A stretch of DNA of 64,000 nucleotides from Ornithinimicrobium faecis. Lineage in GTDB: Bacteria > Actinomycetota > Actinomycetes > Actinomycetales > Dermatophilaceae. Below the pieces are notes generated by a model. It made no database searches and was not told where the DNA came from. It saw only the letters and a list, made by a program, of their open reading frames with translations. The DNA lies in NCBI RefSeq assembly GCF_023923225.1, contig NZ_CP099489.1, forward strand, positions 620,001-684,000, written 5' to 3'. Of the stretch, positions 33,984 to 42,825 are shown in pieces (the first letter of the stretch is position 1; each line of letters begins with the position of its first letter). The position numbers and the translations under genes are program-made.

Positions 33984-34973
33984 ATGAGCAATCTCGAGGT
34001 CGCCCCGCCCGAGGTCGAGTGTGGCGAAGACGCCACAGACGCCACTCTGGAGATCATCGCCCCGCGCGAGGTGCCGCTCGGCGGACCGCGGGCGATGCTG
34101 GTGCGACGGACACTGCCGACCAAGACCCGCACGATGATCGGTGCGTGGTGCTTCGCGGACCACTACGGGCCGGACTCGGTGGAGCAAACCGGAGGGATGA
34201 AGGTCCCGCCGCACCCGCACACCGGACTGCAGACGGTCTCCTGGCTGTTCACCGGTGAGGTCGAGCACCGCGACAGCACGGGCGTGCACGCGATGGTTCG
34301 CCCGGGCGAGCTCAACCTGATGACGTCGGGTCGGGGCGTCTCGCACTCGGAGGTGTCCACCCCGCAGACCCGGATCCTGCACGGAGTCCAGCTGTGGACG
34401 GCCCTGCCCCAGGAGTCGCGCTTCGTCGACCCCGGCTTCGAGCACTTCGCCCCGGAGCCAGTCGACCTCGAGGCCGGCCGTCTCTCGGTCTTCCTGGGCA
34501 GCCTCTCCGTGGACGACCCGACAGTGGATTGGCCAGTCACCTCGCCGGTGAAGACCTACTCTCCGCTGCTCGGCGCGGAGCTCACGCTGCAGCCGGGGGC
34601 CGTGGTGACGCTGCGCCTGGACCCGTCGTTCGAGCACGGTGTCCTCGTCGACGGCGGCCCCGTGTGCGTCGGCCCGGAGCAGGTCGCCGCCCACGACCTG
34701 GCCTATCTCGCACCAGGCCAGGAGTCGGTGGACATCCACGCTGGTGAGCACGGCGGCCGCGTGATCATCCTCGGCGGCACGCCCTTCGGTGAGCAGATCG
34801 TCATGTGGTGGAACTTCATCGGCCGCGACCACGACGAGATCGTGGCCTCCCGCGAGCTCTGGCAGGACCGGGTCGAGCAGGATGCCGACACCCCGTTCGG
34901 CCGGTTCGACTATCCCGGTGACCCGCTGCCGGCCCCGCCCATGCCAGGGGTGCGCCTGCGTCCCAGGGGCTGA
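33984..34973 (+). CDS. Pirin-family bicupin
   Basis: A 329-residue cytoplasmic protein. The N-terminal cupin has the pirin metal ligands in PPHPHTGLQTVSWLFTGEVEHRD (about 75-97) and GRGVSHSE (about 117-124). The C-terminal half contains GAELTLQPGAV and GPVCVG, and the family end FGEQIVMWWNFIGRDHDEI. Pirins range from quercetinase-like dioxygenases to transcription co-factors; no specific role is visible. The ATG at 33984 follows GAGG closely. Three bases separate it from pabAB, so the two are probably co-transcribed. Confidence 0.9.
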   Translation: MSNLEVAPPEVECGEDATDATLEIIAPREVPLGGPRAMLVRRTLPTKTRTMIGAWCFADHYGPDSVEQTGGMKVPPHPHTGLQTVSWLFTGEVEHRDSTGVHAMVRPGELNLMTSGRGVSHSEVSTPQTRILHGVQLWTALPQESRFVDPGFEHFAPEPVDLEAGRLSVFLGSLSVDDPTVDWPVTSPVKTYSPLLGAELTLQPGAVVTLRLDPSFEHGVLVDGGPVCVGPEQVAAHDLAYLAPGQESVDIHAGEHGGRVIILGGTPFGEQIVMWWNFIGRDHDEIVASRELWQDRVEQDADTPFGRFDYPGDPLPAPPMPGVRLRPRG

Positions 34974-34976
34974 GAC

Positions 34977-37349
34977 TTGCCCCGCGTGCTGCTGATCGAC
35001 AACGTCGACAGCTTCACCTACAACATCGCCGACCTGCTCCACCGCGTCCTCGGTCAGGCACCGACGGTGTGGCACCACGACCATCACGCCGACGACCTGA
35101 GCGACTTCGACGCCATCGTCGTCGGCCCTGGCCCGGGGCGTCCGCAGCGTGCCCTCGACATGGGGCTGAGCACCCTCGCGCTGCGACAGCGTGAGGTCCC
35201 GGTGCTCGGGATCTGCCTGGGCCACCAGGGCCTGGCGCACCTCGCGGGCGACGAGGTGGTCGAGCTCGCTGAGCCCATGCACGGCCGGGTCAGCGAGGTG
35301 CTGCACGACGGGACCGGACTCTTCGAGGGCGTGCCCTCACCTTTCTCCGTGGTCCGTTATCACTCGCTGGAGGTCCAGCCCAGCGACTCCTCGCCGCTGG
35401 CTGTGACGGCCCGCGCGGCCGACGACGGCACCGTCATGGCGCTCGCCGACCTCGGGGCTCGGCGCTGGGGCCTGCAGTTCCATCCGGAGTCGGTGCTGTC
35501 TGAGCACGGCGACCAACTGATCGCCAACTTCCTGACCCTGGCGGGAGTGACCCGCGCTCCGGATACCGCGGGTGGGCAGCCGGTCGCGGTCGGCGATGTC
35601 CACCAGCACGCTCGGGCGAGCAGGCATGACGCACGGCCGGTGCAGCTGGCCTCGGTGGTCGTGGGACAGATCAGCGACACCTGGGCACTGCACCACCAGC
35701 TGTATGCCGCGAGCCTGACGGCCTTTTGGCTCGACGCCTCGGCCGGTGGTCGGCAGAGCGTGTCCAGCGGCAGGAGGGCCTCCGGTGGTCGGGAGCCAGC
35801 AGCCGGCCCGCCGGCGCAGGCCCTGCGCTGCTCGGTGTTGGGTGACGCGTCCGGACCGCTCTCCTATGTGGTGAGCCATCGCGTCGGGGTCGGCGTCGGC
35901 GTCGGCGTCGGGGCCTCAGTCACCACCTTGTCGACCGGCGAGCACCTCGAGGGTCCCCTGTTGCCCAACCTGGCGACGCTGCGAGATCGGTTCGCAGTGA
36001 GCGGTGACTCGGCTGCCTATTGTCTGCCCCGAAATACGGGGCAGCCAATAGGCACCGCAGGGGGCGCCGTGCCCACGGCGTTCCGGCCCGGCTTCGTGGG
36101 CTACCTCGGCTATGAGCTCAAGGCCGAGTTCGATGGCAGCGCGGCCCATGTCTCGCCGTTCCCGGACGCCCGACTGGTGTTTGCAGACCGGGCGCTGGTG
36201 GTCGACCACGAGGACGGCACGGTCCACGCGGTCTATCTGTGGGACACCGCGACTCGAGCAGAGCAGGAGGACTGGGTCGCCCGAGCGCAGGAGGCGCTGA
36301 CGCAGATCACCAGTCAGCAGGCCAGCGTGCAGCCCGCCACCGTGCGGCCCGCCAGCGAGGGTGCACCTGCACGCACACTTCACGCTCGGACGGCGGGTCA
36401 GCGTGAAGGATCCATGCAGTTGGACGGGACGGCTGACGAGATGGCTGACGGGATGGCGGACGGGCTGGCCGACGGGACGGCTGACGAGATGGCCGAGGGG
36501 ATGACGGACGGGGACGTGGAACCCGACTGGCGGCATACAGAAGCGGCGTATCTGGACCGGATCGCGCAGTGCCAGAGGGAGATCCGGGCAGGCGAGTCCT
36601 ATGAGATCTGTCTGACCAACGCCGCCACCTGGCCCGTGCCGGTCGACGAGACCGCGCTTGCGGCAGGGATGCGCACGGGCAGCCCCGTGCCTTTTGCTGC
36701 GTGGCTGCGCGGACCCGGGCCGACAGTGATCAGCGCCTCGCCCGAACGGTTCGTCTCGGTGACCGCCGACGGCTTCGTGGAGGCCCGACCGATCAAGGGC
36801 ACTCGGCCGCGCGGAGACGACGCCGCGGTCGACGCTGCGCTGGCCGAGGAGCTGCGCAGCTCGGTCAAGGACCGGGCCGAGAACCTGATGATCGTCGACC
36901 TGCTCCGCAACGACCTGCACCGGGTCTGCCGGTCCGGGTCCGTGCACGTGCCGGGGATCTTCGAGGTGGAGAGCTATGCCACGGTCCATCAGTTGGTCTC
37001 GACCGTGCGCGGGCGCCTGACCGACGGCATGGATTGTCTCGACGTGATCGGCACCTGCTTCCCGGGTGGCTCGATGACTGGTGCGCCCAAGGTCCGCACG
37101 ATGGAGATCCTGGACCGCCTTGAGGGCGGTCCCCGTGGCGTCTATTCCGGTGCCCTGGGATGGATCGGGCTGGACGGCGCGATGGACCTCTCGATCGTGA
37201 TCCGCACCGTCACGCTGACTGACGGTGTCGCCGAGTTCGGCGTGGGAGGCGCGATCACCGCGCTCTCCGACCCCGACGAGGAGTATGCCGAGACCCGGGT
37301 CAAGGCGGCCGCCCTCACCCGGGCGTTGGCATCGGCCGAGATCGGTTGA
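34977..37349 (+). CDS. pabAB: Aminodeoxychorismate synthase, PabA-PabB fusion
   Basis: A 790-residue fusion. The glutamine amidotransferase half (about 1-195) has nucleophile Cys80 in GICLGHQG and His169/Glu171 in FHPESV. The chorismate-binding PabB half (about 320-790) has AGESYEICLTNAATW, EARPIKGTRPRG, DLLRNDLHRV and GSMTGAPKVRTMEIL. It makes 4-amino-4-deoxychorismate for folate from chorismate and glutamine. TTG at 34977 has AGGGG seven bases ahead; GTG at 34986 is an alternative. Two odd insertions occur: a palindrome at 36015-36053 and an acidic Met/Ala/Asp/Gly repeat (about 482-513) before the core PabB motifs. No pabC is adjacent. Confidence 0.93.
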   Translation: MPRVLLIDNVDSFTYNIADLLHRVLGQAPTVWHHDHHADDLSDFDAIVVGPGPGRPQRALDMGLSTLALRQREVPVLGICLGHQGLAHLAGDEVVELAEPMHGRVSEVLHDGTGLFEGVPSPFSVVRYHSLEVQPSDSSPLAVTARAADDGTVMALADLGARRWGLQFHPESVLSEHGDQLIANFLTLAGVTRAPDTAGGQPVAVGDVHQHARASRHDARPVQLASVVVGQISDTWALHHQLYAASLTAFWLDASAGGRQSVSSGRRASGGREPAAGPPAQALRCSVLGDASGPLSYVVSHRVGVGVGVGVGASVTTLSTGEHLEGPLLPNLATLRDRFAVSGDSAAYCLPRNTGQPIGTAGGAVPTAFRPGFVGYLGYELKAEFDGSAAHVSPFPDARLVFADRALVVDHEDGTVHAVYLWDTATRAEQEDWVARAQEALTQITSQQASVQPATVRPASEGAPARTLHARTAGQREGSMQLDGTADEMADGMADGLADGTADEMAEGMTDGDVEPDWRHTEAAYLDRIAQCQREIRAGESYEICLTNAATWPVPVDETALAAGMRTGSPVPFAAWLRGPGPTVISASPERFVSVTADGFVEARPIKGTRPRGDDAAVDAALAEELRSSVKDRAENLMIVDLLRNDLHRVCRSGSVHVPGIFEVESYATVHQLVSTVRGRLTDGMDCLDVIGTCFPGGSMTGAPKVRTMEILDRLEGGPRGVYSGALGWIGLDGAMDLSIVIRTVTLTDGVAEFGVGGAITALSDPDEEYAETRVKAAALTRALASAEIG
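36015..36053. repeat. Palindromic element inside pabAB
   Basis: GCCTATTG-T-CTGCCCCG, loop AAATA, then CGGGGCAG-C-CAATAGGC. The stem has 16 base pairs with one opposed T/C. It is AT-richer than its surroundings and encodes residues 347-359 in frame, between the two enzyme halves. Confidence 0.85.
36421..36515. repeat. Degenerate 12-bp repeat in the pabAB linker
   Basis: Irregular units of the type GACGGGATGGCT/GACGAGATGGCC encode ADGMADGLADGTADEM. The protein segment is acidic and probably disordered. Confidence 0.85.
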
Positions 37350-37421
37350 GCCACAAGCACGTCGGGAGTGGCCAAGGACTCGGTGGAGGAACCGATCGGT
37401 GACAGCTAACGTCCCTGTGTC

Positions 37422-38228
37422 ATGAAGCCGATGATGCGCACCCGCCGGTCCACCGTTGCACTGGCCGCCACCGCCCTGGTCCTGACCCTTGCCGCCTGTG
37501 GGTCCGAGGAGGCGCCCGAGGTCGTGGAGGGGAGCAGCGCTGCGGAGGGGAGCAGCGCCGAGGCGGCTGCTGCCGAGACGGGGGCGACCGGTGGCTCTGT
37601 CGAGCAGGACGCTGCCGACGAGACCGACGGTGGCGAGACCGACGGTGGCGAGACCGACGGTGGCGAGGCTGGCGGTGGTGAAGTTGGTGGTGACGTCGAG
37701 GCCGCCCGTGCTGGGCTGGCCCGCTACCTCGAGGCGAACAAGCCCGAGACACCGACCACGAGCACGGACATCCCCGGGTGCCCGGTGCTCGAGGTCAGCG
37801 TGCTTGAGGAGCGGATGGCGGAGGTGGGCCTTGCGGACACCACGCTCGAGGGGTGGGCAACTGAGATCGAGTGGAATGAGTATGAGGACATCAGCCCGGA
37901 CCTGATGGGCGTGGCCTGTGGCGGCGACTCGGACGGGAATCCCCACGACTCGGACTTCGGGACGGCCGGGGGCATGGTGGCCGTGGACCTGTCCGGACAC
38001 ACTGACTTCGCGACGTTCCTGGGTGACCTGGGCCTGTCGGCCGACGGGGATGTGTCCGGCGACACCGTGACCATCTGCCCCGAGACCGGTTTCTGCACGT
38101 CCCTGTGGCACAGCGACGGGCTCGTGATCGGGGTCACCCTGATGGCGGACGGTGTTGACGAGGAAACGGCCGGCGCTCTGCTGGAGGCGTCCCTGCCAGA
38201 TGCGTTGACCACACTGGCCAACAACTGA
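37422..38228 (+). CDS. Small secreted lipoprotein of unknown function
   Basis: A 268-residue lipoprotein with signal MRTRRSTVALAATALVLTLA and lipobox TLAACGS. A low-complexity Glu/Ala/Gly/Asp stretch (about 25-95) contains three 15-bp repeats coding DGGET. A globular domain (about 100-265) has two Cys pairs (IPGCPVL, GVACGG, ICPETGFC). No known domain is recognised. The start at 37422 (MKPMMRTRR) has no clear ribosome site; MRTRR (37434) would also give a signal peptide. It follows pabAB by 72 bp without an obvious terminator. Confidence 0.75.
   Translation: MKPMMRTRRSTVALAATALVLTLAACGSEEAPEVVEGSSAAEGSSAEAAAAETGATGGSVEQDAADETDGGETDGGETDGGEAGGGEVGGDVEAARAGLARYLEANKPETPTTSTDIPGCPVLEVSVLEERMAEVGLADTTLEGWATEIEWNEYEDISPDLMGVACGGDSDGNPHDSDFGTAGGMVAVDLSGHTDFATFLGDLGLSADGDVSGDTVTICPETGFCTSLWHSDGLVIGVTLMADGVDEETAGALLEASLPDALTTLANN
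37626..37670. repeat. 15-bp tandem repeat, three copies, in the lipoprotein gene
   Basis: GACGGTGGCGAGACC at 37626 and 37641, and a slightly changed copy at 37656. Encodes DGGET units after the signal peptide. Confidence 0.92.
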
Positions 38229-38265
38229 TCATCAGTGCTCGGCGGGGCTCGACCCAACCGACAGG

Positions 38266-38670
38266 TCAGCGGCTCAGCCGGTATTCATGCCGGAAGCGCC
38301 ACAGCATCCGCAGTGCCCGAGGCAGCTTCGTGCCCCCGGCGATGTAGCGGAACAGGTCCAGGGTGCGCAGCGCCGGTGTGATCGTCCAGGTGGCTCGGGC
38401 CCCGTTCGGCCCAGCACTCCACATCCGGTGCGGCGTGCCTGGTGGAACCGTCACGGTCTCGCCGGCCTGGAAGACCCGTGTGGGATCAGTCCCGAGCTCG
38501 ACGGTCAGCTCTCCCTCGCGGACCGTGAACTCCTCTGACTGCTGTGGGTGGGAGTGTTTGGGCGGCGGCGGACCCTGCTGCCAGACGGAGTCCACCTCGA
38601 GCACGTCTGGTGAGTGGTGTCGCACGGTGAGAACCTGACTGGCGCTCAGCGCGATGCGTTCTTCGGTCAT
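38266..38670 (-). CDS. Cupin-domain protein
   Basis: A 134-residue single-domain cupin. Motif 1 is PKHSHPQQSEEFTVREGELTVE (about 38-59), with His, His and Glu metal ligands. Motif 2 is VPPGTPHRMWSAG (about 78-90), with His. Downstream a basic tail follows (RALRMLWRFRHEYRLSR). Function open: an isomerase, dioxygenase or ligand-binding cupin. ATG at 38670 has GAGGG eight bases ahead. Divergent from the aldo/keto reductase. Confidence 0.85.
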   Translation of the reverse strand: MTEERIALSASQVLTVRHHSPDVLEVDSVWQQGPPPPKHSHPQQSEEFTVREGELTVELGTDPTRVFQAGETVTVPPGTPHRMWSAGPNGARATWTITPALRTLDLFRYIAGGTKLPRALRMLWRFRHEYRLSR

Positions 38671-38774
38671 CGGCAGATCCCTCGTGTTCGCCAACCTTGC
38701 GGGCTTCTACCGTACGCGCGTCCGCCTGCGATCGTGCCCGGAATACGTCAACCGTCTCGGGTGTAGGCACAGGT

Positions 38775-39623
38775 ATGACGAACTCCAGCATCCCCAACAT
38801 CGAGCTCAACAACGGCGTGACGATCCCGCAGGTCGGCTACGGCGTCTTCCAGGTGCCGGAGGACCAGACGCAGCGCAACGTCGAGGCGGCCCTCGCTGCC
38901 GGCTACCGCCACATCGACACGGCGGCGGCCTATTACAACGAGGCCGGCGTGGGTGCTGCGATCAAGGCCAGCGGCCTGCCGCGCGAGGACATCTTCGTCA
39001 CCACCAAGTTGCGCAACGGTGACCAGGGTGCCGAGTCCGCGCTCGCGGCCTACGAGGCCAGCCGCAAGGCCCTCGGCCTGGATGCCCTGGACCTCTATCT
39101 CATCCACTGGCCCTACCCGAGTGCCGACAAGTATGTCGAGACCTGGAAGTCCTTCGAGAAGTTGTATGAGGAGGGCGCAGTCCGTGCGATCGGCGTCTCC
39201 AACTTCCTCCCGCAGTTCCTGGAGCGGCTCCTGGCCGAGAGTGACATCGTGCCCGCGGTCAACCAGATCGAGATCCACCCGACCTTCCAGCAGCCGGGGA
39301 CGCAGGACGCCAGCCGTGCGGCCGGCATCGCGGTCGAGGCCTATTCACCGCTGGGCCAGGGCAAGGACCTCGACGCGGCCGCCGTGACCGGAGTCGCCGA
39401 GCGCCTGGGCGTCACGCCCGCGCAGGTCGTGCTGCGCTGGCACGTCCAGCAGGGCACCATCGTGATCCCCAAGTCGGTGACCCCGGAGCGCATCGTCAGC
39501 AACCTGGACCTGTTCTCGTTTGAGCTCACCGATGAGGACATGGGTGCCATCAGCGCGCTGGACACCGATGAGCACATCGGTGCCGACCCGGCGACCGCAG
39601 CCTTCACGCAGGTCCGCAACTGA
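38775..39623 (+). CDS. Aldo/keto reductase
   Basis: A 282-residue (alpha/beta)8-barrel NADPH-dependent reductase. The catalytic tetrad is visible: Asp in YRHIDTAAAYYNE (about 43-55), Tyr in the same motif, Lys in FVTTKLRNGD and His in LYLIHWPYP. GVSNFLPQFLERLL and the nucleotide site IPKSVTPERIVSNLDLF complete the family pattern (2,5-diketo-gluconate reductase-like, AKR5). Acts on aldehydes or ketones; substrate unknown. ATG at 38775 starts the conserved MTNSSIPNIELNNG. Confidence 0.93.
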   Translation: MTNSSIPNIELNNGVTIPQVGYGVFQVPEDQTQRNVEAALAAGYRHIDTAAAYYNEAGVGAAIKASGLPREDIFVTTKLRNGDQGAESALAAYEASRKALGLDALDLYLIHWPYPSADKYVETWKSFEKLYEEGAVRAIGVSNFLPQFLERLLAESDIVPAVNQIEIHPTFQQPGTQDASRAAGIAVEAYSPLGQGKDLDAAAVTGVAERLGVTPAQVVLRWHVQQGTIVIPKSVTPERIVSNLDLFSFELTDEDMGAISALDTDEHIGADPATAAFTQVRN

Positions 39624-39645
39624 CGGCATACAGACTGTGCGCGCA

Positions 39646-39680
39646 GCGCGGCCCGGGACCACACCGGTCCCGGGCCGCGC
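39646..39680. terminator. Hairpin between convergent genes
   Basis: GCGCGGCCCGGGACC, loop ACACC, GGTCCCGGGCCGCGC, a perfect 15-bp stem between the aldo/keto reductase and lipase stop codons. No U-run; likely bidirectional. Confidence 0.7.
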
Positions 39681-39694
39681 CGTGTCACTGGCTC

Positions 39695-41590
39695 TCAGCC
39701 GCCGCAGCCGTGCCCAGGCGTGATCCGATCGAACCGGTCGGTCGTCCACCCCAGCAGGTCATCGATGAGGTCCGACTCGGGCTCGACGAGTGAGAGATGG
39801 TCGCGGTCTGGATACGTGCGGTAGTCAGGTGACTGCCCTGCGGAACACAACCGGTCGGCATACGCCTGCTGATCGGCGGGTTGGATGAGGGTGTCCGCCT
39901 CGCCCTGGGCGATGAGGACCGGGACCTGGAAGGGCTCGGTGGGGACGTTTTCCGCCAGCGCCTCGCCGAGTGCTCCGTGGGTCGGGGGCGTGGCATAGAC
40001 GGACTGGTCGCGGGCCAGGGACAGCACGGAGACCAGGGAGGCCAGGATGCTCGGCTCGGCCAGGCACCGGTCGGACATCTCGCGCACGAGGGTCTGCGCC
40101 GGGGGGATGACCTGCTCCTCCAGCGTGATGGTGGGGTAGTGGGCCGCATAGGCGGCGATCACATAGGAGGCGAACAGCTCGCCGCCGCTGACCGTGGGCA
40201 GGCTCTGCGCCAGGGCGGTCACGTCGGCGGCGGGGGCCATCGCCGCGATGCCGAGCAGGTCGAGGTCGGGTGCGTAGGAGGGAGCGAGTTGGCCCGTCCA
40301 CAGCGCCGCGTGCCCACCCTGGGAGTGCCCCCAGACCACGGTGTCTGGGGCCAGATCGGCGTCGGTGAGCTGCTGAGCTGCCCGTATGCCGTCCAGCACC
40401 GAGTGTCCTTCGCCTGCCCCGATGAGATAGGGATGGGGGCCGGGGGTGCCGAGCCCGGTGTAGTCGGTGGCCACCAGTGCCCAGCCCTGCTCGACCACGC
40501 GGTCCAGGGCCGGCATCGCGCCGGCCTCGAACGGGTGGGTCAGCAGGGACGGGGCGCACTGGGTGGCGAACCCCGTCGTGCCGTGTGCCCAGGCGATCAC
40601 CGGGGCCGGGCCGTCGGCATCCTCAGGGGTGAGCACGAGGCCACTGGCGGTGGCGGGTGAACCGTCCGCAGCCGTGGTCGTGTAGAGGATGCGCCACCCG
40701 GTGGCCCCCGCGGGCACGTCGCGGGTGAACGGCTCACTGCGCAGCAGGACCCCGGGCTCGTCCGGCAGGTCGCCAGGCGTGGCATAGAAGGCGTCAACGG
40801 CCGGGGCGCTGGTGCGGGCCTGATAGCCGAGGGTCCCGGCGCCGACCGCCAGCAGGAGCGCGAGGGCGCTGCCGGTGAGGCGCACCCAGGCACGGCGCGG
40901 TCTGGCACTGGCGCCGGCCCTTGCAGGTTGGGCTCTGGCGGGTTGGGTTCTGGCGGGTTGGGCTCTGGCCAGGCCACGACCGATGAGGTGCACTCCGACC
41001 ACCACGAGACGCACGGCAAAGATCACGGCCGCCGCCAGCAGGGTCAGGTCCGGCCAGCGCAGCCCGAGGAGACCGATCAGGATCTCCGCGCCGGCGAGCA
41101 AACCCCCGGCGATCCGGTCGACACCGTCTCTGCTGTCGACACCGCGGGCCACCCCGCCGTCGACACCGCGGGCCGCCCCGCTGTCGACTCCGCGGGCCGC
41201 GATCCACAGCCGGCGTGAGCCGGAGATGACCAGGGCGGCGCCGACTGCCCAGGCCAGCAGGTCGAAGTCATGACGCAGCCAGAGCAGGATGAGCACCCCC
41301 AGCACGATCGCGCCCCAGGCGCGAGCGGTCTCCCAGGCGCGAGCGGTCTCCCAGGCGCGAGCGGTGTCCCCGGCGCCACTGCTGTCTCGGCGGTCGAGCA
41401 GTGCTGCTGCCCCCAGCGCGACCAACGCGAGGCCGACATACAGCCCCAGGGCCTGCAGCGACGTCAGTGGGCGGGTCGCGAGCAGGACGCCCACGCCGAC
41501 TGCGAGACACCCGAGCAGGAGCAGTGCCCACCGCGGCAGCGATCGCTGGAGGGTGGTCCACCTGTGGTGTCCGCCAGATCGCGAGGCCAT
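39695..41590 (-). CDS. Multi-spanning membrane domain fused to a secretory-lipase-type hydrolase
   Basis: A 631-residue protein. The first part (about 15-255) has about seven membrane segments in an HdeD/DUF308-like arrangement, interrupted by hydrophilic loops. After another membrane segment (about 240-260) an alpha/beta hydrolase of the LIP (PF03583-like) type follows (about 280-631). Nucleophile Ser423 lies in VVWGHSQGGHA, Asp566 in QGEADTLI and His598 in DRDHLSL. The hydrolase should face outside. Three loops are encoded by minisatellites (15, 18 and 24 bp). Fusions of this kind are uncommon. ATG at 41590 gives MASRSGGHH. Confidence 0.82.
   Translation of the reverse strand: MASRSGGHHRWTTLQRSLPRWALLLLGCLAVGVGVLLATRPLTSLQALGLYVGLALVALGAAALLDRRDSSGAGDTARAWETARAWETARAWGAIVLGVLILLWLRHDFDLLAWAVGAALVISGSRRLWIAARGVDSGAARGVDGGVARGVDSRDGVDRIAGGLLAGAEILIGLLGLRWPDLTLLAAAVIFAVRLVVVGVHLIGRGLARAQPARTQPARAQPARAGASARPRRAWVRLTGSALALLLAVGAGTLGYQARTSAPAVDAFYATPGDLPDEPGVLLRSEPFTRDVPAGATGWRILYTTTAADGSPATASGLVLTPEDADGPAPVIAWAHGTTGFATQCAPSLLTHPFEAGAMPALDRVVEQGWALVATDYTGLGTPGPHPYLIGAGEGHSVLDGIRAAQQLTDADLAPDTVVWGHSQGGHAALWTGQLAPSYAPDLDLLGIAAMAPAADVTALAQSLPTVSGGELFASYVIAAYAAHYPTITLEEQVIPPAQTLVREMSDRCLAEPSILASLVSVLSLARDQSVYATPPTHGALGEALAENVPTEPFQVPVLIAQGEADTLIQPADQQAYADRLCSAGQSPDYRTYPDRDHLSLVEPESDLIDDLLGWTTDRFDRITPGHGCGG
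40927..40971. repeat. 15-bp tandem repeat, three copies, in the lipase gene
   Basis: GTTGGGCTCTGGCGG at 40927, with near-identical units at 40942 and 40957. They encode ARTQP/ARAQP units before the last membrane segment. Confidence 0.92.
41135..41206. repeat. 24-bp tandem repeat, three copies, in the lipase gene
   Basis: Units beginning GTCGACACCGCGGGCC start at 41135, 41159 and 41183. They encode ARGVD-containing octapeptides in a loop. Confidence 0.9.
41315..41368. repeat. 18-bp tandem repeat, three copies, in the lipase gene
   Basis: CCAGGCGCGAGCGGTCTC at 41315 and 41333, with one change at 41351. Encodes ARAWET units in a loop. Confidence 0.93.
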
Positions 41591-41826
41591 GGCATTCCGT
41601 TCCGGCTGGAGCCGCGTGGCGCGGCCGACTGGTCCGCAGCGTAGTGGAGGCCGACAGCAGGCGCTGAAGTCGCGCGACGCCGGGCCCTGTCGGTGCGGGG
41701 TGCAACACTTCACGAGTTGGCCCACCCACGACGCTGGTCCGGCCGGAGCGAGTCAGAAAAAGCCGATGAGTTTCGGACCCAGGCGCTGTCTAATTGAGGG
41801 CTGGGACGAGAACCGAGGGAGTGCCC

Positions 41827-42825
41827 ATGACAGACATTATTGAGGCCAGGGGACTGGTCAAGAGATACGGAGCGGTCACCGCTCTGGACGGGCTGGACCT
41901 GAGTGTGCCCGAGGGGACCGTCCTCGGCCTCCTGGGGCCCAACGGTGCCGGCAAGACCACGGCGGTCCGCATCCTGACGACGTTGCTGCGCGCCGATGAG
42001 GGCCACGCCACGGTGGCCGGCGTTGACGTGGCCAAGGACCCGCAGGGCGTGCGCTCGCGGATCGGCTTGTCGGGGCAATACGCAGCCGTCGACGAGCACC
42101 TGACGGGCTTCGAGAATCTCGACATGGTCGGTCGCCTCTATGGCCTGGGCCGCGCCCGGTCGCGCTCGCGCGCCCGGGAGTTGCTCGAGCGGTTCAGCCT
42201 GGCTGAGGCGGGCAACCGCCCGTCCAAGACCTATTCCGGCGGCATGCGACGGCGACTCGACCTGGCGGCAGCCCTCGTGGCTGAGCCGCCGGTGCTCGTT
42301 CTGGACGAGCCCACCACTGGCCTGGACGTGCGGGCACGACAGGAGATGTGGGATGTGTTGCGCGAGTTGGTGACCGGCGGCAGCACGCTGCTGCTGACCA
42401 CCCAGTATCTCGAGGAGGCCGACCTGCTGGCCGACGACATCATCGTGATCGACCAGGGCCGGGCCATCGCCCACGGCACCGCCGACCAGCTGAAGAGTCA
42501 GGTCGGTGGGGAGCGCGTGGAGCTCGTGGTCGGCGATGAGGCCGACACGCGGGCGGCGTTTGCGGCCCTGGCCGGCGTGGCCACGAGCGAGGTGCAGCGC
42601 GCCAACGGCAAGCGACTCAGCGCCCGGGTGGACACCGGGCAGCGCGCCCTCGGCGAGGTGCTGCGTGCGCTCGAGACCGCCGGCGTCGTGGTGCTCGACA
42701 TCGGACTGCGCCGGCCCACGCTGGACGACGTCTTCCTCGAGCTGACCGGCCACGTGGCACAGGAGCGCGACGACGAGAGCGGACAGGACCGCGAGCTGGT
42801 TGGCTCCGAGGAGGGATCTCGATGA
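41827..42825 (+). CDS. DrrA-type ABC exporter ATPase
   Basis: A 332-residue ATPase of the daunorubicin-resistance (DRA) subfamily. Walker A is GPNGAGKTTA, signature YSGGMRRRLDLAAALV, Walker B VLVLDEPTTGLD, and the D-loop and H-loop are TTQYLEEA. The C-terminal domain carries the family end GLRRPTLDDVFLELTG. It powers the permease encoded by the next gene, which it overlaps by four bases. Many such pairs export lipids or unknown compounds, so drug export is not implied. ATG at 41827 has GAGGGAG upstream. Confidence 0.93.
   Translation: MTDIIEARGLVKRYGAVTALDGLDLSVPEGTVLGLLGPNGAGKTTAVRILTTLLRADEGHATVAGVDVAKDPQGVRSRIGLSGQYAAVDEHLTGFENLDMVGRLYGLGRARSRSRARELLERFSLAEAGNRPSKTYSGGMRRRLDLAAALVAEPPVLVLDEPTTGLDVRARQEMWDVLRELVTGGSTLLLTTQYLEEADLLADDIIVIDQGRAIAHGTADQLKSQVGGERVELVVGDEADTRAAFAALAGVATSEVQRANGKRLSARVDTGQRALGEVLRALETAGVVVLDIGLRRPTLDDVFLELTGHVAQERDDESGQDRELVGSEEGSR

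Noticed and set aside
41787..41793. TGTCTAA half-site upstream of the DrrA-like gene as a CarH operator
   Set aside because: Only one heptamer is present; the 11-bp partner is missing, so it may be chance.
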